Shown here piece after piece: positions 32,619 to 42,303 of a stretch of 64,000 nucleotides of DNA (the first letter of the stretch is position 1; every line of letters starts with the position of its first letter). Origin of the DNA: Paludibacteraceae bacterium (GTDB taxonomy: Bacteria > Bacteroidota > Bacteroidia > Bacteroidales > Paludibacteraceae). Both the position numbers and the translations under genes were made by a program. The notes below the pieces were generated by a model that was not told where the DNA came from, searched no databases, and saw nothing but the letters and a program-made list of their open reading frames with translations. Location: the NCBI GenBank assembly GCA_017443145.1, contig JAFSPA010000012.1:150048-214047 (forward strand), read 5' to 3'.

Positions 32619-34468
32619 AATTTCTGGTCTTCGAGTTGGTTAATGATATTGGTTGTGCGGTCGTATAGTGTCTGCATCTGACTATCGGCAGACGGCGCAT
32701 AGCGTGCGAACTCGGCTGTAGCGAGTACGTCTTTGACTTCGTGAATGAGATTATCCGGCACGTTCTTGCTACGCAAGATCTCGGCGATAGTGTCCTTGCT
32801 TAAATCTGCTGTAGGAATAGAGAGTCTGTCGGACAAATAACTTACTGCAGCACGCTCAATCTCCTCGTAGAAGGCCGTTTTATTGCCCTCGGCGAGCAGT
32901 TTGGCAGCAGCCTTGAGGCGTTTCTGTGCCACTTTATTGGCGCGTTTATAACGAACGAGATTGATATCGGCATTCTCACGTATCTGCTTGCGGAAGATAA
33001 TAAGCAGCACGACGGCAATCAGCAGTGGGATAAGGTAGAATAACCAATACGCCAGCGAACCATATACGAGCCCACTTTCGACTTTTGCCTTTCCATTGTC
33101 TGCGTTACTATGAATATATCGGATATCCGAGCCGAACTGTTGCACGTCCTCTTTGTTGACGAAGTTCTGCACCACCGTTTGGGAAGCGTCGTCACCACCT
33201 GCACCTTTGGTTACATGCAGTGTGTATTCGGGTGTGCGCAGTGTCTTGTATTGATTATCTTGTATGTCGAAATAGGAGTAACCGATAGAAGGAATAACGT
33301 AGTCGCCGCTGGCTCGCGGAATAGCGAGATACTCAATCTCTTTCTTGCCGGAGACGCCGGAAGTGGTGGTTTTGAAGTTATTGCTCACTTTCGGGTCATA
33401 TGCCTCAAAACCTTCGGGCCAATCGACCACAGGCGTCTTGAGCAGTTTCATGTTACCCGTACCTTGGATATCAATCTTAATCGTTACCGCCTCATTGGTC
33501 TTGAGTTCGGTGCCGGAGATAGCGGATGACATCGTGAAGCGTCCTACGCCGCCCGAGAAACCAGCAGGCTTACCGGCAGGAAGCGCTGCAACATGAATAG
33601 TGGCACCGGGCGCTTTGAGAGCCTTAGTAACGTTGGTATAGGAGCCGAAGAAGTCGTCGAAGATAGAGCGTACTTGCGAGCGAGTCTGCACGCGCAGAAC
33701 CGCCTCAAAAGTGGCAGGGTCTATGACGATATCGCCGCTGTGTTGCGGGTAGAGCAGGGTGCGATAGAGCGTGGCCGTCTGATAATTGCGGCCGTTGTAA
33801 TGCTCTAACTCGGTCTGTATCTCGCCCTGTTCGATGTCCTGCTTGAGAAAACCGGTATATTCCGGCAGTTTGGTGTTATTGGTCAGCTGAGCCACGTCCA
33901 CTCCCGCAAAATAGAGCTTATAGGACAGTAGAATAGCCTCCTGCTCGTGAACTTTGGTCTTGCTGACGATAGTGCGAACAAAGATATTCTCTGAGGATGT
34001 CTGTGAAGCGGTTTGAGCCGATTGTTGGGCGTTGCCTGCAGTTTGCTGACGGCTTGCTGTCGACTGCTGTCCGCTATTGGCAGAGTCATCCGGAGGCAGG
34101 ACGGTTATACGTACGCCGTTGGAGGAGTAGGACTCTCCGCTGACGGTAATCTTGGCCGGTTGGATAGTGAAAGTACCCTCCTTAGTTGCCATCAACGTAT
34201 AGGTGTAGGTGAGTTGGAAGGACGATGTGCGCTTGCCGTTCACGAATGATGTCGATGACGACTGCGAGGTATAAGGTCCTGCCAAATAATCGAAGTCCGT
34301 AAACTCGGGAGCTTGCAGGTCTTTGGCTCGCTGGTTGACGGAGTAGGTGAGCTGGAAGGGCTTACCTACAATGACTTGCGACGGCGCTTGGGCACGGAAC
34401 TCCACGTCCTCGGCAAAGACACTCAGCGCCAAGCTGAATAAGATTACTATATTGAAAAGTCTTTTCAT
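32615..34468 (-). CDS. batD: BatD family protein
   Basis: A 617-residue protein with a signal peptide, repeated Ig-like oxygen-tolerance domains (FRAQAPSQVIVGKPFQLTYSV at the start of the mature part, and a second module near residue 295), one membrane segment near 480-500 and a cytoplasmic helical tail (RYKRANKVAQKRLKAAAKLL). Matches BatD of Bacteroidales in size and order. ATG 34468 begins the signal peptide. Confidence 0.9.
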   Translation of the reverse strand: MKRLFNIVILFSLALSVFAEDVEFRAQAPSQVIVGKPFQLTYSVNQRAKDLQAPEFTDFDYLAGPYTSQSSSTSFVNGKRTSSFQLTYTYTLMATKEGTFTIQPAKITVSGESYSSNGVRITVLPPDDSANSGQQSTASRQQTAGNAQQSAQTASQTSSENIFVRTIVSKTKVHEQEAILLSYKLYFAGVDVAQLTNNTKLPEYTGFLKQDIEQGEIQTELEHYNGRNYQTATLYRTLLYPQHSGDIVIDPATFEAVLRVQTRSQVRSIFDDFFGSYTNVTKALKAPGATIHVAALPAGKPAGFSGGVGRFTMSSAISGTELKTNEAVTIKIDIQGTGNMKLLKTPVVDWPEGFEAYDPKVSNNFKTTTSGVSGKKEIEYLAIPRASGDYVIPSIGYSYFDIQDNQYKTLRTPEYTLHVTKGAGGDDASQTVVQNFVNKEDVQQFGSDIRYIHSNADNGKAKVESGLVYGSLAYWLFYLIPLLIAVVLLIIFRKQIRENADINLVRYKRANKVAQKRLKAAAKLLAEGNKTAFYEEIERAAVSYLSDRLSIPTADLSKDTIAEILRSKNVPDNLIHEVKDVLATAEFARYAPSADSQMQTLYDRTTNIINQLEDQKL

Positions 34469-34472
34469 ACAC

Positions 34473-34493
34473 ATTACACTTTACACATTACAT
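34473..34493. repeat. 7-bp spacer repeat between batC and batD
   Basis: ATTACAC, TTTACAC, ATTACAT in 7-bp phase, filling most of the short spacer. Confidence 0.7.
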
Positions 34494-34500
34494 ATGCGCA

Positions 34501-35196
34501 TCACCATTCTTTTTCTACACGACGTTTCGACCCTTGTTGACGTTGCAGTTTCTCTTGCGTCTCTTGTTCGTCTTGCTCTAAGGCATGCAGGATCTGCTCC
34601 GCGGTCTCTTTATCCATATTCTGTTCGTCTTGTTGTTGCTGCTGTTCTTGCTGCTGTTGGTCTTGATTCTGTTCTTGTTGGTCTTGCTGCTGCTCTTGTT
34701 GTTGCTGTTGCTGCTGTTGTTGATCCTGGTTCTGCTGATTCTGCTGCTGTTGCTGTTGTTGCTGGAGCAGTTGCATAGCTTTCACCATATTATACCGCGT
34801 GTCATCATCCTTTGGATTTGCGCGCAGGGACTGCTGGTATGCGGTTATAGCTTTGTCGTATTGTTGCTGTGCGAAGAGGCTGTTTCCTAAGTTGTGATAT
34901 GTTTTCGCAGCCTTTTGCTTGTCTTTTTTAGGGTCAATCAGTTGAGCCGCCTTGATGAATTCTTCGGCTGCTTCGGGGTATTTATTCTGGCGGAAAAGGG
35001 CATTACCGGTGTTGTAATGTGCCTCGTAGGAGTTGTTGTTTTTCTCCATACCGCGACGATAATCCACCTCGGCTTGCTCGAAATTATCCTTGTTGTATTG
35101 ACGGTTGCCGTGACGGATATCCGGAGCCTCCTTCTGTGCCATTAACAATGTAAATGGCGAAAGGACCAGCGTTAATATAACTAATACTCGTTTCAT
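34501..35196 (-). CDS. batC: BatC, TPR protein with long Gln-rich region
   Basis: A 231-residue protein. Signal peptide, three TPR units (about residues 28-135: YNKDNFEQAEVDYRRGMEKNNNSYEAH and further), then about 60 residues that are almost only Gln, with Glu, Asp and Asn. It ends in a Glu-rich helix and a basic tail (GSKRRVEKEW). BatC proteins often have a Gln/Glu-rich tail, but this one is long. Codons alternate CAA and CAG, so length change by slippage is possible. Overlaps batB by 4 nt. Confidence 0.88.
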   Translation of the reverse strand: MKRVLVILTLVLSPFTLLMAQKEAPDIRHGNRQYNKDNFEQAEVDYRRGMEKNNNSYEAHYNTGNALFRQNKYPEAAEEFIKAAQLIDPKKDKQKAAKTYHNLGNSLFAQQQYDKAITAYQQSLRANPKDDDTRYNMVKAMQLLQQQQQQQQNQQNQDQQQQQQQQQEQQQDQQEQNQDQQQQEQQQQQDEQNMDKETAEQILHALEQDEQETQEKLQRQQGSKRRVEKEW

Positions 35197-36221
35197 TTCT
35201 CGTTGAATATATCTAAGCGGCTGAGCGCTTTGTTTTTACGATTGAAGATAAAGAAGTCGGCAATGAGGATGAGTAGCGCAAGCAGCACAAAACCCTGATA
35301 TTGCTCGTTGTAGTCGGCATATACCTTGGTGTCAATCTCGGACTTAGCCAGTTCGTCCAACTCCTTCTGAATAGCGCGCGTAGCGGTATTGGTGTTGTCG
35401 CAACGCACGTAGATTCCTTGTCCGGCTTGAGCTATCTCGCGGCACATCTCTTCGTTAAGCTTGGACACCACCACATTACCGGCTCGGTCCTTGCGGAAGT
35501 TATTCGTTCCCGGAATAGGAATCGGGCTTCCGTCGGGTTTACCTATTCCCGCGACAAAGACCTTGATACCTTTCTCGGTAGCGGCTTTGGCTGCAGCGAG
35601 CGCATCGTCTTCGTGGTTCTCACCGTCGGTGATGAGCACTATTGCCCGCGACACACCTTTCTCCTCCTCACCAAACGAGCGTACACAAGTCATAATAGCA
35701 TCACCTATGGCTGTACCTTGCGTCTTGATAAGGTCCGGAGTAATAGTATTGAGGAACATCTTCGCGCTCACATAGTCGCACGTGATGGGCAACTGCACAT
35801 AGGCCTCGCCTGCAAAAACGATGAGTCCCACTTTGTCGTCCACCATATTGTCAATAAGCTTACTGAGCATCTGTTTAGCGCGGTCCAGACGGTTAGGAGC
35901 CACATCCTCAGCCAGCATCGAGTTGGATATATCGAGAGCTATCATCACTTCTATACCTTGCCGCTTGACGGTTTTCTCTTTCTGGCCGTACTGCGGACGA
36001 GCAACGGCAAGGATAAGCAGCGTAAGCGCCAACATCACCAAACCAAACTTAACAGCAGGGCGAACACGTGACACGTTAGGCATTAACTCTTCCAACAACT
36101 CGGGGTCTCCAAACTCCTTGAGCTGACGTTTCTTGCGCTGCATAATGGCTATATATCCCGCCACAAAAGCCGGAATCAGGAGCAGCAGCCATAAGTATTC
36201 TATATGTGCGAATCGAAACAT
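35193..36221 (-). CDS. batB: BatB, von Willebrand factor A membrane protein
   Basis: A 342-residue protein: two N-terminal membrane segments (about 8-25 and 58-75), a VWA domain (about 90-290) with the MIDAS stretch ALDISNSMLAEDVAPNRLDRAK and GTAIGDAI, and a C-terminal membrane segment (about 310-328). Partner of BatA in the Bat complex. Four nt downstream of the batA stop. Confidence 0.92.
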   Translation of the reverse strand: MFRFAHIEYLWLLLLIPAFVAGYIAIMQRKKRQLKEFGDPELLEELMPNVSRVRPAVKFGLVMLALTLLILAVARPQYGQKEKTVKRQGIEVMIALDISNSMLAEDVAPNRLDRAKQMLSKLIDNMVDDKVGLIVFAGEAYVQLPITCDYVSAKMFLNTITPDLIKTQGTAIGDAIMTCVRSFGEEEKGVSRAIVLITDGENHEDDALAAAKAATEKGIKVFVAGIGKPDGSPIPIPGTNNFRKDRAGNVVVSKLNEEMCREIAQAGQGIYVRCDNTNTATRAIQKELDELAKSEIDTKVYADYNEQYQGFVLLALLILIADFFIFNRKNKALSRLDIFNEK

Positions 36222-36225
36222 AACA

Positions 36226-37212
36226 TCAATTGCTTATTGTTCGTAAAACAAAGTATCGAAGCAAAATCTCCGCAATCAAGCAGAGTAGGGCGGCCAGCAA
36301 CCACGGCACGAAGTTCTCCGTACGCTTGGAGTATTCACGTACCCGCAGTTTGGTTTTCTCAAGTTGATCTATCTGCTCGTAGATACGCTTGAGAGACGTG
36401 TTATCTGTTGCGCGGAAGTACTCGCCACCCGTCGTGGAAGCGATATTACGCAGCGTCACTTCGTCAAACTCCGAATCCATCGTCATATACTGCGTTCCCA
36501 TCGGTGTCTGTACCGGCACACGCGCTTGCCCGTGACTACCTACACCTACCGCATAGACGCGTATTCCGTAGGTCTTGGCTATCTCGGCTGCCGTCATAGG
36601 GTCTATGTCACCGCGGTTATTACTTCCGTCCGTCAGCAGTATCACCACTTTCGACTTCGTCTGCGAGTCTTTCATTCGATTCACGCAGTTGGCAAGACCC
36701 AAACCGATGGCTGTACCGTCTTCTATCAAACCGAACTTCACCGAGCGGAAGAGGTTCACTAACACGGCGTGGTCTGTCGTCAGTGGACATTGCGTAAAAC
36801 TCTCTCCGGCGAACACAACAAGGCCTATCTGGTCGTTCGGACGGGCAATAACGAAGTCCGTCGCCACGTTCTTAGCTGCTTCCAGACGGTTGGGCTTAAG
36901 GTCTTCCGCAAGCATCGTACCGGAGATATCCAGCGCCATCATAATATCAATACCTTCCGTCGATTCGGAACTCCATTTATTACTCAGCTGCGGACGGGCA
37001 AGCGCGATAGACAAGCACGTTATTGCCACTACGCGCAGCACAAACGGCACATGCAGCAAATAGATACGTGTGCTCTTCTTCTGCCGCGATAACGACGCCG
37101 CAGACGACACTTGAACACTTGCGTCTTGGTCGTGCAAACGCCATATATACCAGCCGATTACAGGAATCAGCAGCAGTAACAAAAATAAATATGCAGGACT
37201 TGCAAACGTCAT
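36226..37212 (-). CDS. batA: BatA, von Willebrand factor A membrane protein
   Basis: A 328-residue protein with the same layout as BatB: N-terminal membrane segments, VWA domain with ALDISGTMLAEDLKPNRLEAAK (about residues 93-114), LTDGSNNRGDIDPMTAAE, and a C-terminal membrane segment (about 302-322). Bat proteins were tied to aerotolerance in Bacteroides fragilis and are thought to form an inner-membrane complex with MoxR. Confidence 0.92.
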   Translation of the reverse strand: MTFASPAYLFLLLLLIPVIGWYIWRLHDQDASVQVSSAASLSRQKKSTRIYLLHVPFVLRVVAITCLSIALARPQLSNKWSSESTEGIDIMMALDISGTMLAEDLKPNRLEAAKNVATDFVIARPNDQIGLVVFAGESFTQCPLTTDHAVLVNLFRSVKFGLIEDGTAIGLGLANCVNRMKDSQTKSKVVILLTDGSNNRGDIDPMTAAEIAKTYGIRVYAVGVGSHGQARVPVQTPMGTQYMTMDSEFDEVTLRNIASTTGGEYFRATDNTSLKRIYEQIDQLEKTKLRVREYSKRTENFVPWLLAALLCLIAEILLRYFVLRTISN

Positions 37213-37224
37213 ATTATTTCACCA

Positions 37225-38136
37225 TTAAGCGAGTTTACTCGCGTCACCATTTTCATCATTTGCATCATTAATAACCGGCGTCGTTTCGCGAACAAAGTCG
37301 TACGCCGTCTTCAGCGCCATCTCGTTCTCATCCGGAGTGGTGGTCCACTTGGCGAACTTCACCAAGTCAGCTAACGACAGCATCTTACGCAGTTGCTCGT
37401 AGAGCGATTTCTTGTCCGAGAGAACAGGCTTGATCGCCCGAAGCGTCTCATCACTCGTCTTTTCCGACGAGCGGATATCGAAACGACCACCTATATACTC
37501 GCGCACTACATCCGTCAACTCCGTGTGATATTCCTTCACTTGACCCTTTTGCCAAATCTTCGCTTCCTTGATCTGGTCGAGTTTCTCAAGCGCCACTTCC
37601 TCGGCAGGACGAGCGGGCTCTTTCGGCGCTTCGGGTATAACTCCTTTGCGCTTACCAACAAACACATACAGGTAGTAACTGCCTATGCCTAAGCCGATGA
37701 GCAGAATAGCCAACAATATCCAGCGGATTATTCCCCACACCCAGATAGGGGCTTTCGCGATCGGCTTGATATCAGTTATCGCCAGCGTCGTGTCTATCTC
37801 AAACGGCTGTATCACGTTCAGCATCATTCCTTCCGACCAGAACGTGTCTTCGCACGAAACAAAGGGCAGCGGATTGATATAGAACAGCGAGTCCTTGAAC
37901 GATGTCACCGTCAGCGTCTGGTTCAGCTGATACCGGCCGTCCTTGAGTTTGGTGGTATCAACAACCGTACGATCCACGATCTCTATCTCCGGAACCAAGG
38001 TCTCGCCATAAACAGGCAGCTGCACGCTCTCTGTCGCCTCACACGTTGCCTGCAGACGGATATTCGTCTGGTCTCCGATAAACAGCGTCGTCGAGTCTAT
38101 CGCTGCACTAACTATTATTGCTAATAAGATATTCAT
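37225..38136 (-). CDS. Bat-operon membrane protein between DUF58 and BatA
   Basis: A 303-residue protein with a short signal sequence, a beta-rich periplasmic part (residues 15-130), one membrane segment near 133-157 (IWGIIRWILLAILLIGLGIG), and a cytoplasmic helical tail with EYIGGRFDIRSSEKTSDETLRAI that resembles the tail of BatD and DUF4381-like proteins. It sits in the usual place of this unnamed gene in Bacteroidales Bat operons. Overlaps the DUF58 stop by 4 nt. Confidence 0.8.
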   Translation of the reverse strand: MNILLAIIVSAAIDSTTLFIGDQTNIRLQATCEATESVQLPVYGETLVPEIEIVDRTVVDTTKLKDGRYQLNQTLTVTSFKDSLFYINPLPFVSCEDTFWSEGMMLNVIQPFEIDTTLAITDIKPIAKAPIWVWGIIRWILLAILLIGLGIGSYYLYVFVGKRKGVIPEAPKEPARPAEEVALEKLDQIKEAKIWQKGQVKEYHTELTDVVREYIGGRFDIRSSEKTSDETLRAIKPVLSDKKSLYEQLRKMLSLADLVKFAKWTTTPDENEMALKTAYDFVRETTPVINDANDENGDASKLA

Positions 38137-39017
38137 CTGAATAATGTCATTAATTTCTTTACGAAATCATCGTCTGTACGGATGGAAACCGAGTTGGTGC
38201 CTGTCCGCGTCATCAGCAACTGAATACTTGCCTGTTGGTCTTGCCACTCTTGGTCATACGCCTTGCGCACACTCTCCACGGCGGTATCCACCCAAATCCG
38301 CTTGCCTGTCTCAGCATCTTTGATTTTTAGTAGGCCCACATTCGGCATCTCCGCATCGCGACGGTCGTAAATCTGTATGAGGTTGATATCGTGACGGTTA
38401 GCCGTAATCATAAACGCTTTCTCCATCGTCTGTGCCGCCTCTTTATTGCGCCACCAAGGCGAAATGAAGTCGCTTATCAGAAAGGCCGTACAACGACGTT
38501 TCTGGGCATTCGTGAAGTACTCTAAAGCACTTGCTATATCCGTGCCGGAAGAGGTCGGCTCGAAGCTCAGCAACTCGCGGATGATATGCAGCACGTGCGT
38601 CTTACCTTTCTTGGCAGGAATGAACTTCTCTATCTTGTCCGAGAAGAATATCACACCCACTTTATCGTTGTTCTCAATCGTCGAGAAGGCGAGGGTAGCG
38701 GCCACTTCGGCCATCATATCGCGCTTCATCTGGCTGATGGTTCCGAAATTACGGCTACCACTCACGTCCACCAGCAGCATCACCGTCAGTTCGCGCTCTT
38801 CCTCAAACACCTTGATATACGGCTTATTGAGTCGCGCTGTCACGTTCCAGTCGATACTGCGCACATCGTCGCCGGGCTGGTATTCACGAACCTCGCTAAA
38901 GGCCATTCCGCGACCCTTGAACTGGCTGTGATACTCGCCTGCGAAGATATTGCGAGACAGACCGCGAGTCTTGATCTCTATCTTCCGTACCCGTTGTAAT
39001 AGTTCTTCGGATGTCAT
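38133..39017 (-). CDS. DUF58 domain protein of the Bat operon
   Basis: A 294-residue cytoplasmic protein with a degenerate VWA fold. It shows GMAFSEVREYQPGDDVRSIDWNVTAR (the DUF58 signature, about residues 34-59) and LLVDVSGSRNFG. DUF58 proteins are regularly encoded beside MoxR ATPases and are thought to be their adaptor or target. Lies 19 nt after moxR. Confidence 0.9.
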   Translation of the reverse strand: MTSEELLQRVRKIEIKTRGLSRNIFAGEYHSQFKGRGMAFSEVREYQPGDDVRSIDWNVTARLNKPYIKVFEEERELTVMLLVDVSGSRNFGTISQMKRDMMAEVAATLAFSTIENNDKVGVIFFSDKIEKFIPAKKGKTHVLHIIRELLSFEPTSSGTDIASALEYFTNAQKRRCTAFLISDFISPWWRNKEAAQTMEKAFMITANRHDINLIQIYDRRDAEMPNVGLLKIKDAETGKRIWVDTAVESVRKAYDQEWQDQQASIQLLMTRTGTNSVSIRTDDDFVKKLMTLFR

Positions 39018-39036
39018 AAAGATGACAAATTACAAA

Positions 39037-40032
39037 TTACGGCACTTGAACAGCATTCAATACCTCAGTAATGATATCTTCCGATGTCATGTTATTCGCC
39101 TCTGCCTCGTAGGTCAGACCGATACGGTGACGCAGCACGTCGTAGCATACGGCACGCACATCCTCCGGAATTACATAACCGCGACGATGAATAAACGCGT
39201 ACGCACGAGCTGCCAAAGCCAGGTTGATACTTGCACGTGGACTGCCGCCGAAGTTAATCATCGGTTTGAGTTTCTCTAGTCCATATTGTTCCGGCTGACG
39301 GGTTGCGAAGACGATATCTACGATATATTTCTCAATCTTCTCGTCGATATACACTTGACGCACTACCTCGCGAGCTTTCATGATCTCGGCTGTTGTAAGG
39401 ATAGGAGTCACTTTCTTGCGCTCGCCCGTGATGTTCTGACGGATGATCTGCTGCTCCTCTTCTTTCTTCGGATAGCCAATCACCACTTTGAGCATGAAAC
39501 GGTCAGTCTGCGCTTCAGGAAGAGGGTAGGTCCCTTCTTGCTCAATCGGGTTCTGCGTTGCCAGTACCAGGAACGGCTCGTCCAGCTTAAAGGTCTGCTC
39601 GCCGATGGTAATCTGACGCTCTTGCATCGCTTCCAGCAAAGCCGATTGCACTTTTGCCGGCGCACGGTTAATCTCATCTGCCAACACAAAGTTTGCAAAG
39701 ATCGGACCGCGCTTAATCTTGAACTCTTCGTTCTTCTGGCTGTAGATCTGCGTGCCTAATACATCCGCAGGCAATAGGTCCGGAGTGAACTGAATACGGC
39801 TGAAATTAGCCTTAATCAGGTCTGCTAACGTCTTAATTGCTAAGGTCTTAGCCAATCCCGGCACACCTTCCAGCAGGATGTGTCCATCGCTCAGCAAACC
39901 GATTAACAGACTCTCTACCAAATGTTTCTGACCTACTATCACCTGGTTCATTCCCAGTGTCAGAGTGTCAACAAACGAACTCTCACGCTCTATGCGCTCT
40001 TGCAGTTCGCGAATATCAATTGTCGTTTCCAT
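39037..40032 (-). CDS. MoxR family AAA+ ATPase
   Basis: A 331-residue ATPase. Walker A-like GVPGLAKTLAIKTLA (about residues 57-71), Walker B LADEINRAPAKVQSALLEAMQE, and sensor region ATQNPIEQEGTYPLPEAQTDRF. MoxR ATPases are chaperones that load or activate VWA proteins, here BatA and BatB. First gene of the Bat operon. A TAGGTTTG element at 40090-40083 could be its -7 box, but no -33 TTTG was found, so it may also be read from the promoter at 41389. Confidence 0.93.
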   Translation of the reverse strand: METTIDIRELQERIERESSFVDTLTLGMNQVIVGQKHLVESLLIGLLSDGHILLEGVPGLAKTLAIKTLADLIKANFSRIQFTPDLLPADVLGTQIYSQKNEEFKIKRGPIFANFVLADEINRAPAKVQSALLEAMQERQITIGEQTFKLDEPFLVLATQNPIEQEGTYPLPEAQTDRFMLKVVIGYPKKEEEQQIIRQNITGERKKVTPILTTAEIMKAREVVRQVYIDEKIEKYIVDIVFATRQPEQYGLEKLKPMINFGGSPRASINLALAARAYAFIHRRGYVIPEDVRAVCYDVLRHRIGLTYEAEANNMTSEDIITEVLNAVQVP

Positions 40033-40087
40033 ATAATGAATTTATTTATTTCCGTACAACCGCACACATGCAAATTCTGTGCCAAAC

Positions 40088-41341
40088 CTAGTATATTTCG
40101 ACGATCTGCCGCTTAATCCGCTTGGTAATCTCGTTCGCCTTCATCGGTTTCACACCGTCTGTCCGCAACCGCGTCACACGTTGGGTTGCTTGTACATGCA
40201 GCGGTATCTCCACTTTCTTTGTGCCCAGTAATTTTGCATCCGCGCGCAGGTTCTTTTCTAATATATATAGGTGTCCGTCACGCTCCTGATAAATAGTGTT
40301 CAGCAGCATACTCGCATGAGCCTTGCGCAGACGGAATTTCTCTATCTCGCGGTCCGACATATTCAGTAGGTTCAGCATCTGCAGCTGGTCTGCGTCTAAC
40401 TTATACCCAAAGGGTATATTCACCCACACTTCGCCGCTTCCGGAGAATCGCTTGATACTCAGCGTCTTCGAGTCCACGATATAATGGCGCTGCAGGATAT
40501 ACCGCACAATGCCGAAGTAGTTCTTCTTCTCCGTGTACGTCAGCACCGTCTCACCTTCGCTTTCGTTGCCTACCGACCAATGCTTGATGTCGTCCAGACA
40601 ATGCTCAAAATCCTCCCGCACGTTGCCGAAGGCAAATAACGCCTCATGCACCACCACGCCCGAATCGATAGCGGTAGCCATCTTACGCATGTTCTTATCC
40701 ATCCGCTCCAAGGTCTCACCCGCGTAGATAGTGTCCGCACGACGACGGATCTCTTGCTTGAAATATCGCTTGCAGAACTCTGCTGCCAACTGACACGAGT
40801 CCTTACCGTTCCGCTTCTGACCGGGCAACATCACCACGCGAGCTATCATCTGCTCCATGCCCCAAGGCTGGCCTTCCGAGTCCATACGAGCGTCACTCAC
40901 GATACGGTATTCGGCGTTCTTGTGCCCGAAATCGCTATCCATTTGCACATACACCTCGTGCAATAACGCTGCCAACTGCTTGCGCTTGTTGCGTTGCTTG
41001 GACGGTTTCGCTTCTACCACTAATTGCTCCAGGGCTATTGGCTGTTCTTTGAGAACGATGGTTGCTGTATCAACTAAGGCAGCAAGTGGCAGATTTTGTT
41101 TCTCGTAGCCGATAAATGAAATGATTACTCGGCTGGTAGGCAGCAGGTTACACTCAAACTCATACCATCCGTCGTTATTTGTTGCCGTTCCCAGAACCGG
41201 GTCGTCCATCGGATAAACTGTCGCATAACTAATCGGTTCGCCGGTTGTTGAAACAACTCGCCCCACGTATTTATCCGCTCTAAGAGCAGTGGAAAAAATG
41301 CTAACTATTCCTAATAATATATATAATCTTTTACGCATCAT
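40088..41341 (-). CDS. Carboxypeptidase-regulatory-domain protein of unknown function
   Basis: A 417-residue exported protein: signal peptide (ends LRA-D), then a carboxypeptidase D regulatory-like (CarboxypepD_reg) beta-sandwich at about 24-100 (KYVGRVVSTTGEPISYATVYP, NDGWYEFECNLLPT), and a long domain without a known motif. The leading sandwich is the one found at the N-terminus of many TonB-dependent receptors and DUF5686 proteins. No barrel domain is evident here. Two ATG codons in a row (41341, 41338) can serve as start. Confidence 0.78.
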   Translation of the reverse strand: MMRKRLYILLGIVSIFSTALRADKYVGRVVSTTGEPISYATVYPMDDPVLGTATNNDGWYEFECNLLPTSRVIISFIGYEKQNLPLAALVDTATIVLKEQPIALEQLVVEAKPSKQRNKRKQLAALLHEVYVQMDSDFGHKNAEYRIVSDARMDSEGQPWGMEQMIARVVMLPGQKRNGKDSCQLAAEFCKRYFKQEIRRRADTIYAGETLERMDKNMRKMATAIDSGVVVHEALFAFGNVREDFEHCLDDIKHWSVGNESEGETVLTYTEKKNYFGIVRYILQRHYIVDSKTLSIKRFSGSGEVWVNIPFGYKLDADQLQMLNLLNMSDREIEKFRLRKAHASMLLNTIYQERDGHLYILEKNLRADAKLLGTKKVEIPLHVQATQRVTRLRTDGVKPMKANEITKRIKRQIVEIY

Positions 41342-41388
41342 CTTTCTCCTTTTGTTCCTTGCTTTTCCATAAGCCTACAAAAAGCGCG

Positions 41389-41420
41389 CAAAGTTACTAC
41401 AAAATGCCGACATAGCCAAA
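41389..41420 (-). promoter_or_regulatory. Promoter of the CarboxypepD_reg gene
   Basis: Minus strand: TTTG (41420-41417), 20 nt, TAACTTTG (41396-41389), 48 nt before the start. Confidence 0.72.
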
Positions 41421-41456
41421 TAATTTAGCAAAAAAAATGGAATTACCCATATTTTA

Positions 41457-41488
41457 TTTGCACAATTCAAAAAAAAGCAGTACTTTTG
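41457..41488 (+). promoter_or_regulatory. Promoter of the HTH membrane-protein gene
   Basis: TTTG (41457-41460), 20 nt, TACTTTTG (41481-41488). Translation is taken from ATG 41541. Confidence 0.72.
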
Positions 41489-41540
41489 CAGGGCGAAATT
41501 GAAACTGACGTTAAGTTTTAATGATAATGTACGCTATCTA

Positions 41541-42104
41541 ATGAATACGCAATTAAACATATTGGTTATAGCATTAGTTGTTCTTGTACTGCTTCTTATT
41601 GTGATGTTGGTGCTGATTCGCATCAACAACAAGCAGCAAATGGAGAATCAGAAAGAGCAAATCCGTCGGCTCCGAGCGCGAGCTAACGAGTTTATGCCGC
41701 CAAGTCTCAAGGCTCTTGATGACTGGAAGATGGAAGTGCATACAGCCGTCAAACTCGCTGCAAAAGACCGACCGACGCGGAGAGGAGAAGCACGCGATCA
41801 GTATGACCGGCAAGTTTTTGAGTCCATCCTTCATTGCAACCGATACGAATATTTCTTCCGTTTGGCCAACGAGCACTTAAACGGCTTCGCGTCTAAAATG
41901 CGCAATGAGTATCCGCTCAGTGACCGTGAGGTAATGTTCATTTGCCTGTCGCTGTTAGCACTCTCTGATGAACAAATCGCCCTCATCTTAGACTACTCGC
42001 AAGCCAGTATTCCAACTACCCGCAAACGCATCTGTACAAAGCTCGGAATAGCCAATTCTGCCGACTGGAACAACCATTTGTTGGACTTAGTACAACAAAG
42101 TTGA
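41541..42104 (+). CDS. Membrane-anchored HTH (LuxR-like) regulator
   Basis: A 187-residue protein with an N-terminal membrane segment (residues 5-28), a basic coiled-coil (NNKQQMENQKEQIRRLRARAN), a middle helical region and a C-terminal HTH (LSDREVMFICLSLLALSDEQIALILDYSQASIPTTRKRI). The C-terminus is the LuxR-like HTH found at the end of many TPR regulators in Bacteroidota; here the sensing TPR part is missing. The shorter start is chosen since the in-frame TTG at 41499 would lie almost at the transcript end. Confidence 0.78.
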   Translation: MNTQLNILVIALVVLVLLLIVMLVLIRINNKQQMENQKEQIRRLRARANEFMPPSLKALDDWKMEVHTAVKLAAKDRPTRRGEARDQYDRQVFESILHCNRYEYFFRLANEHLNGFASKMRNEYPLSDREVMFICLSLLALSDEQIALILDYSQASIPTTRKRICTKLGIANSADWNNHLLDLVQQS

Positions 42105-42201
42105 CAACTTGTGTTGAAAAAAGTGCTTTTGTGTTTTTGTAACACATTAGTTATCATGCAATTACCGAATATCCTTGTGTTGTTGTTTTTATGTTAAATT
42201 A

Positions 42202-42233
42202 TTTGTGAGACACAAAAAATAGCAGTACCTTTG
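42202..42233 (+). promoter_or_regulatory. Promoter of the lipoprotein/membrane-protein pair
   Basis: TTTG (42202-42205), 20 nt, TACCTTTG (42226-42233), about 70 nt before ATG 42304. Confidence 0.72.
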
Positions 42234-42303
42234 CACCGGATTTCCAAAGTAAAAATCACTTGCGCAAGTGACTCAATTATTAACATTTAAAACAACAAAA
42301 CAA

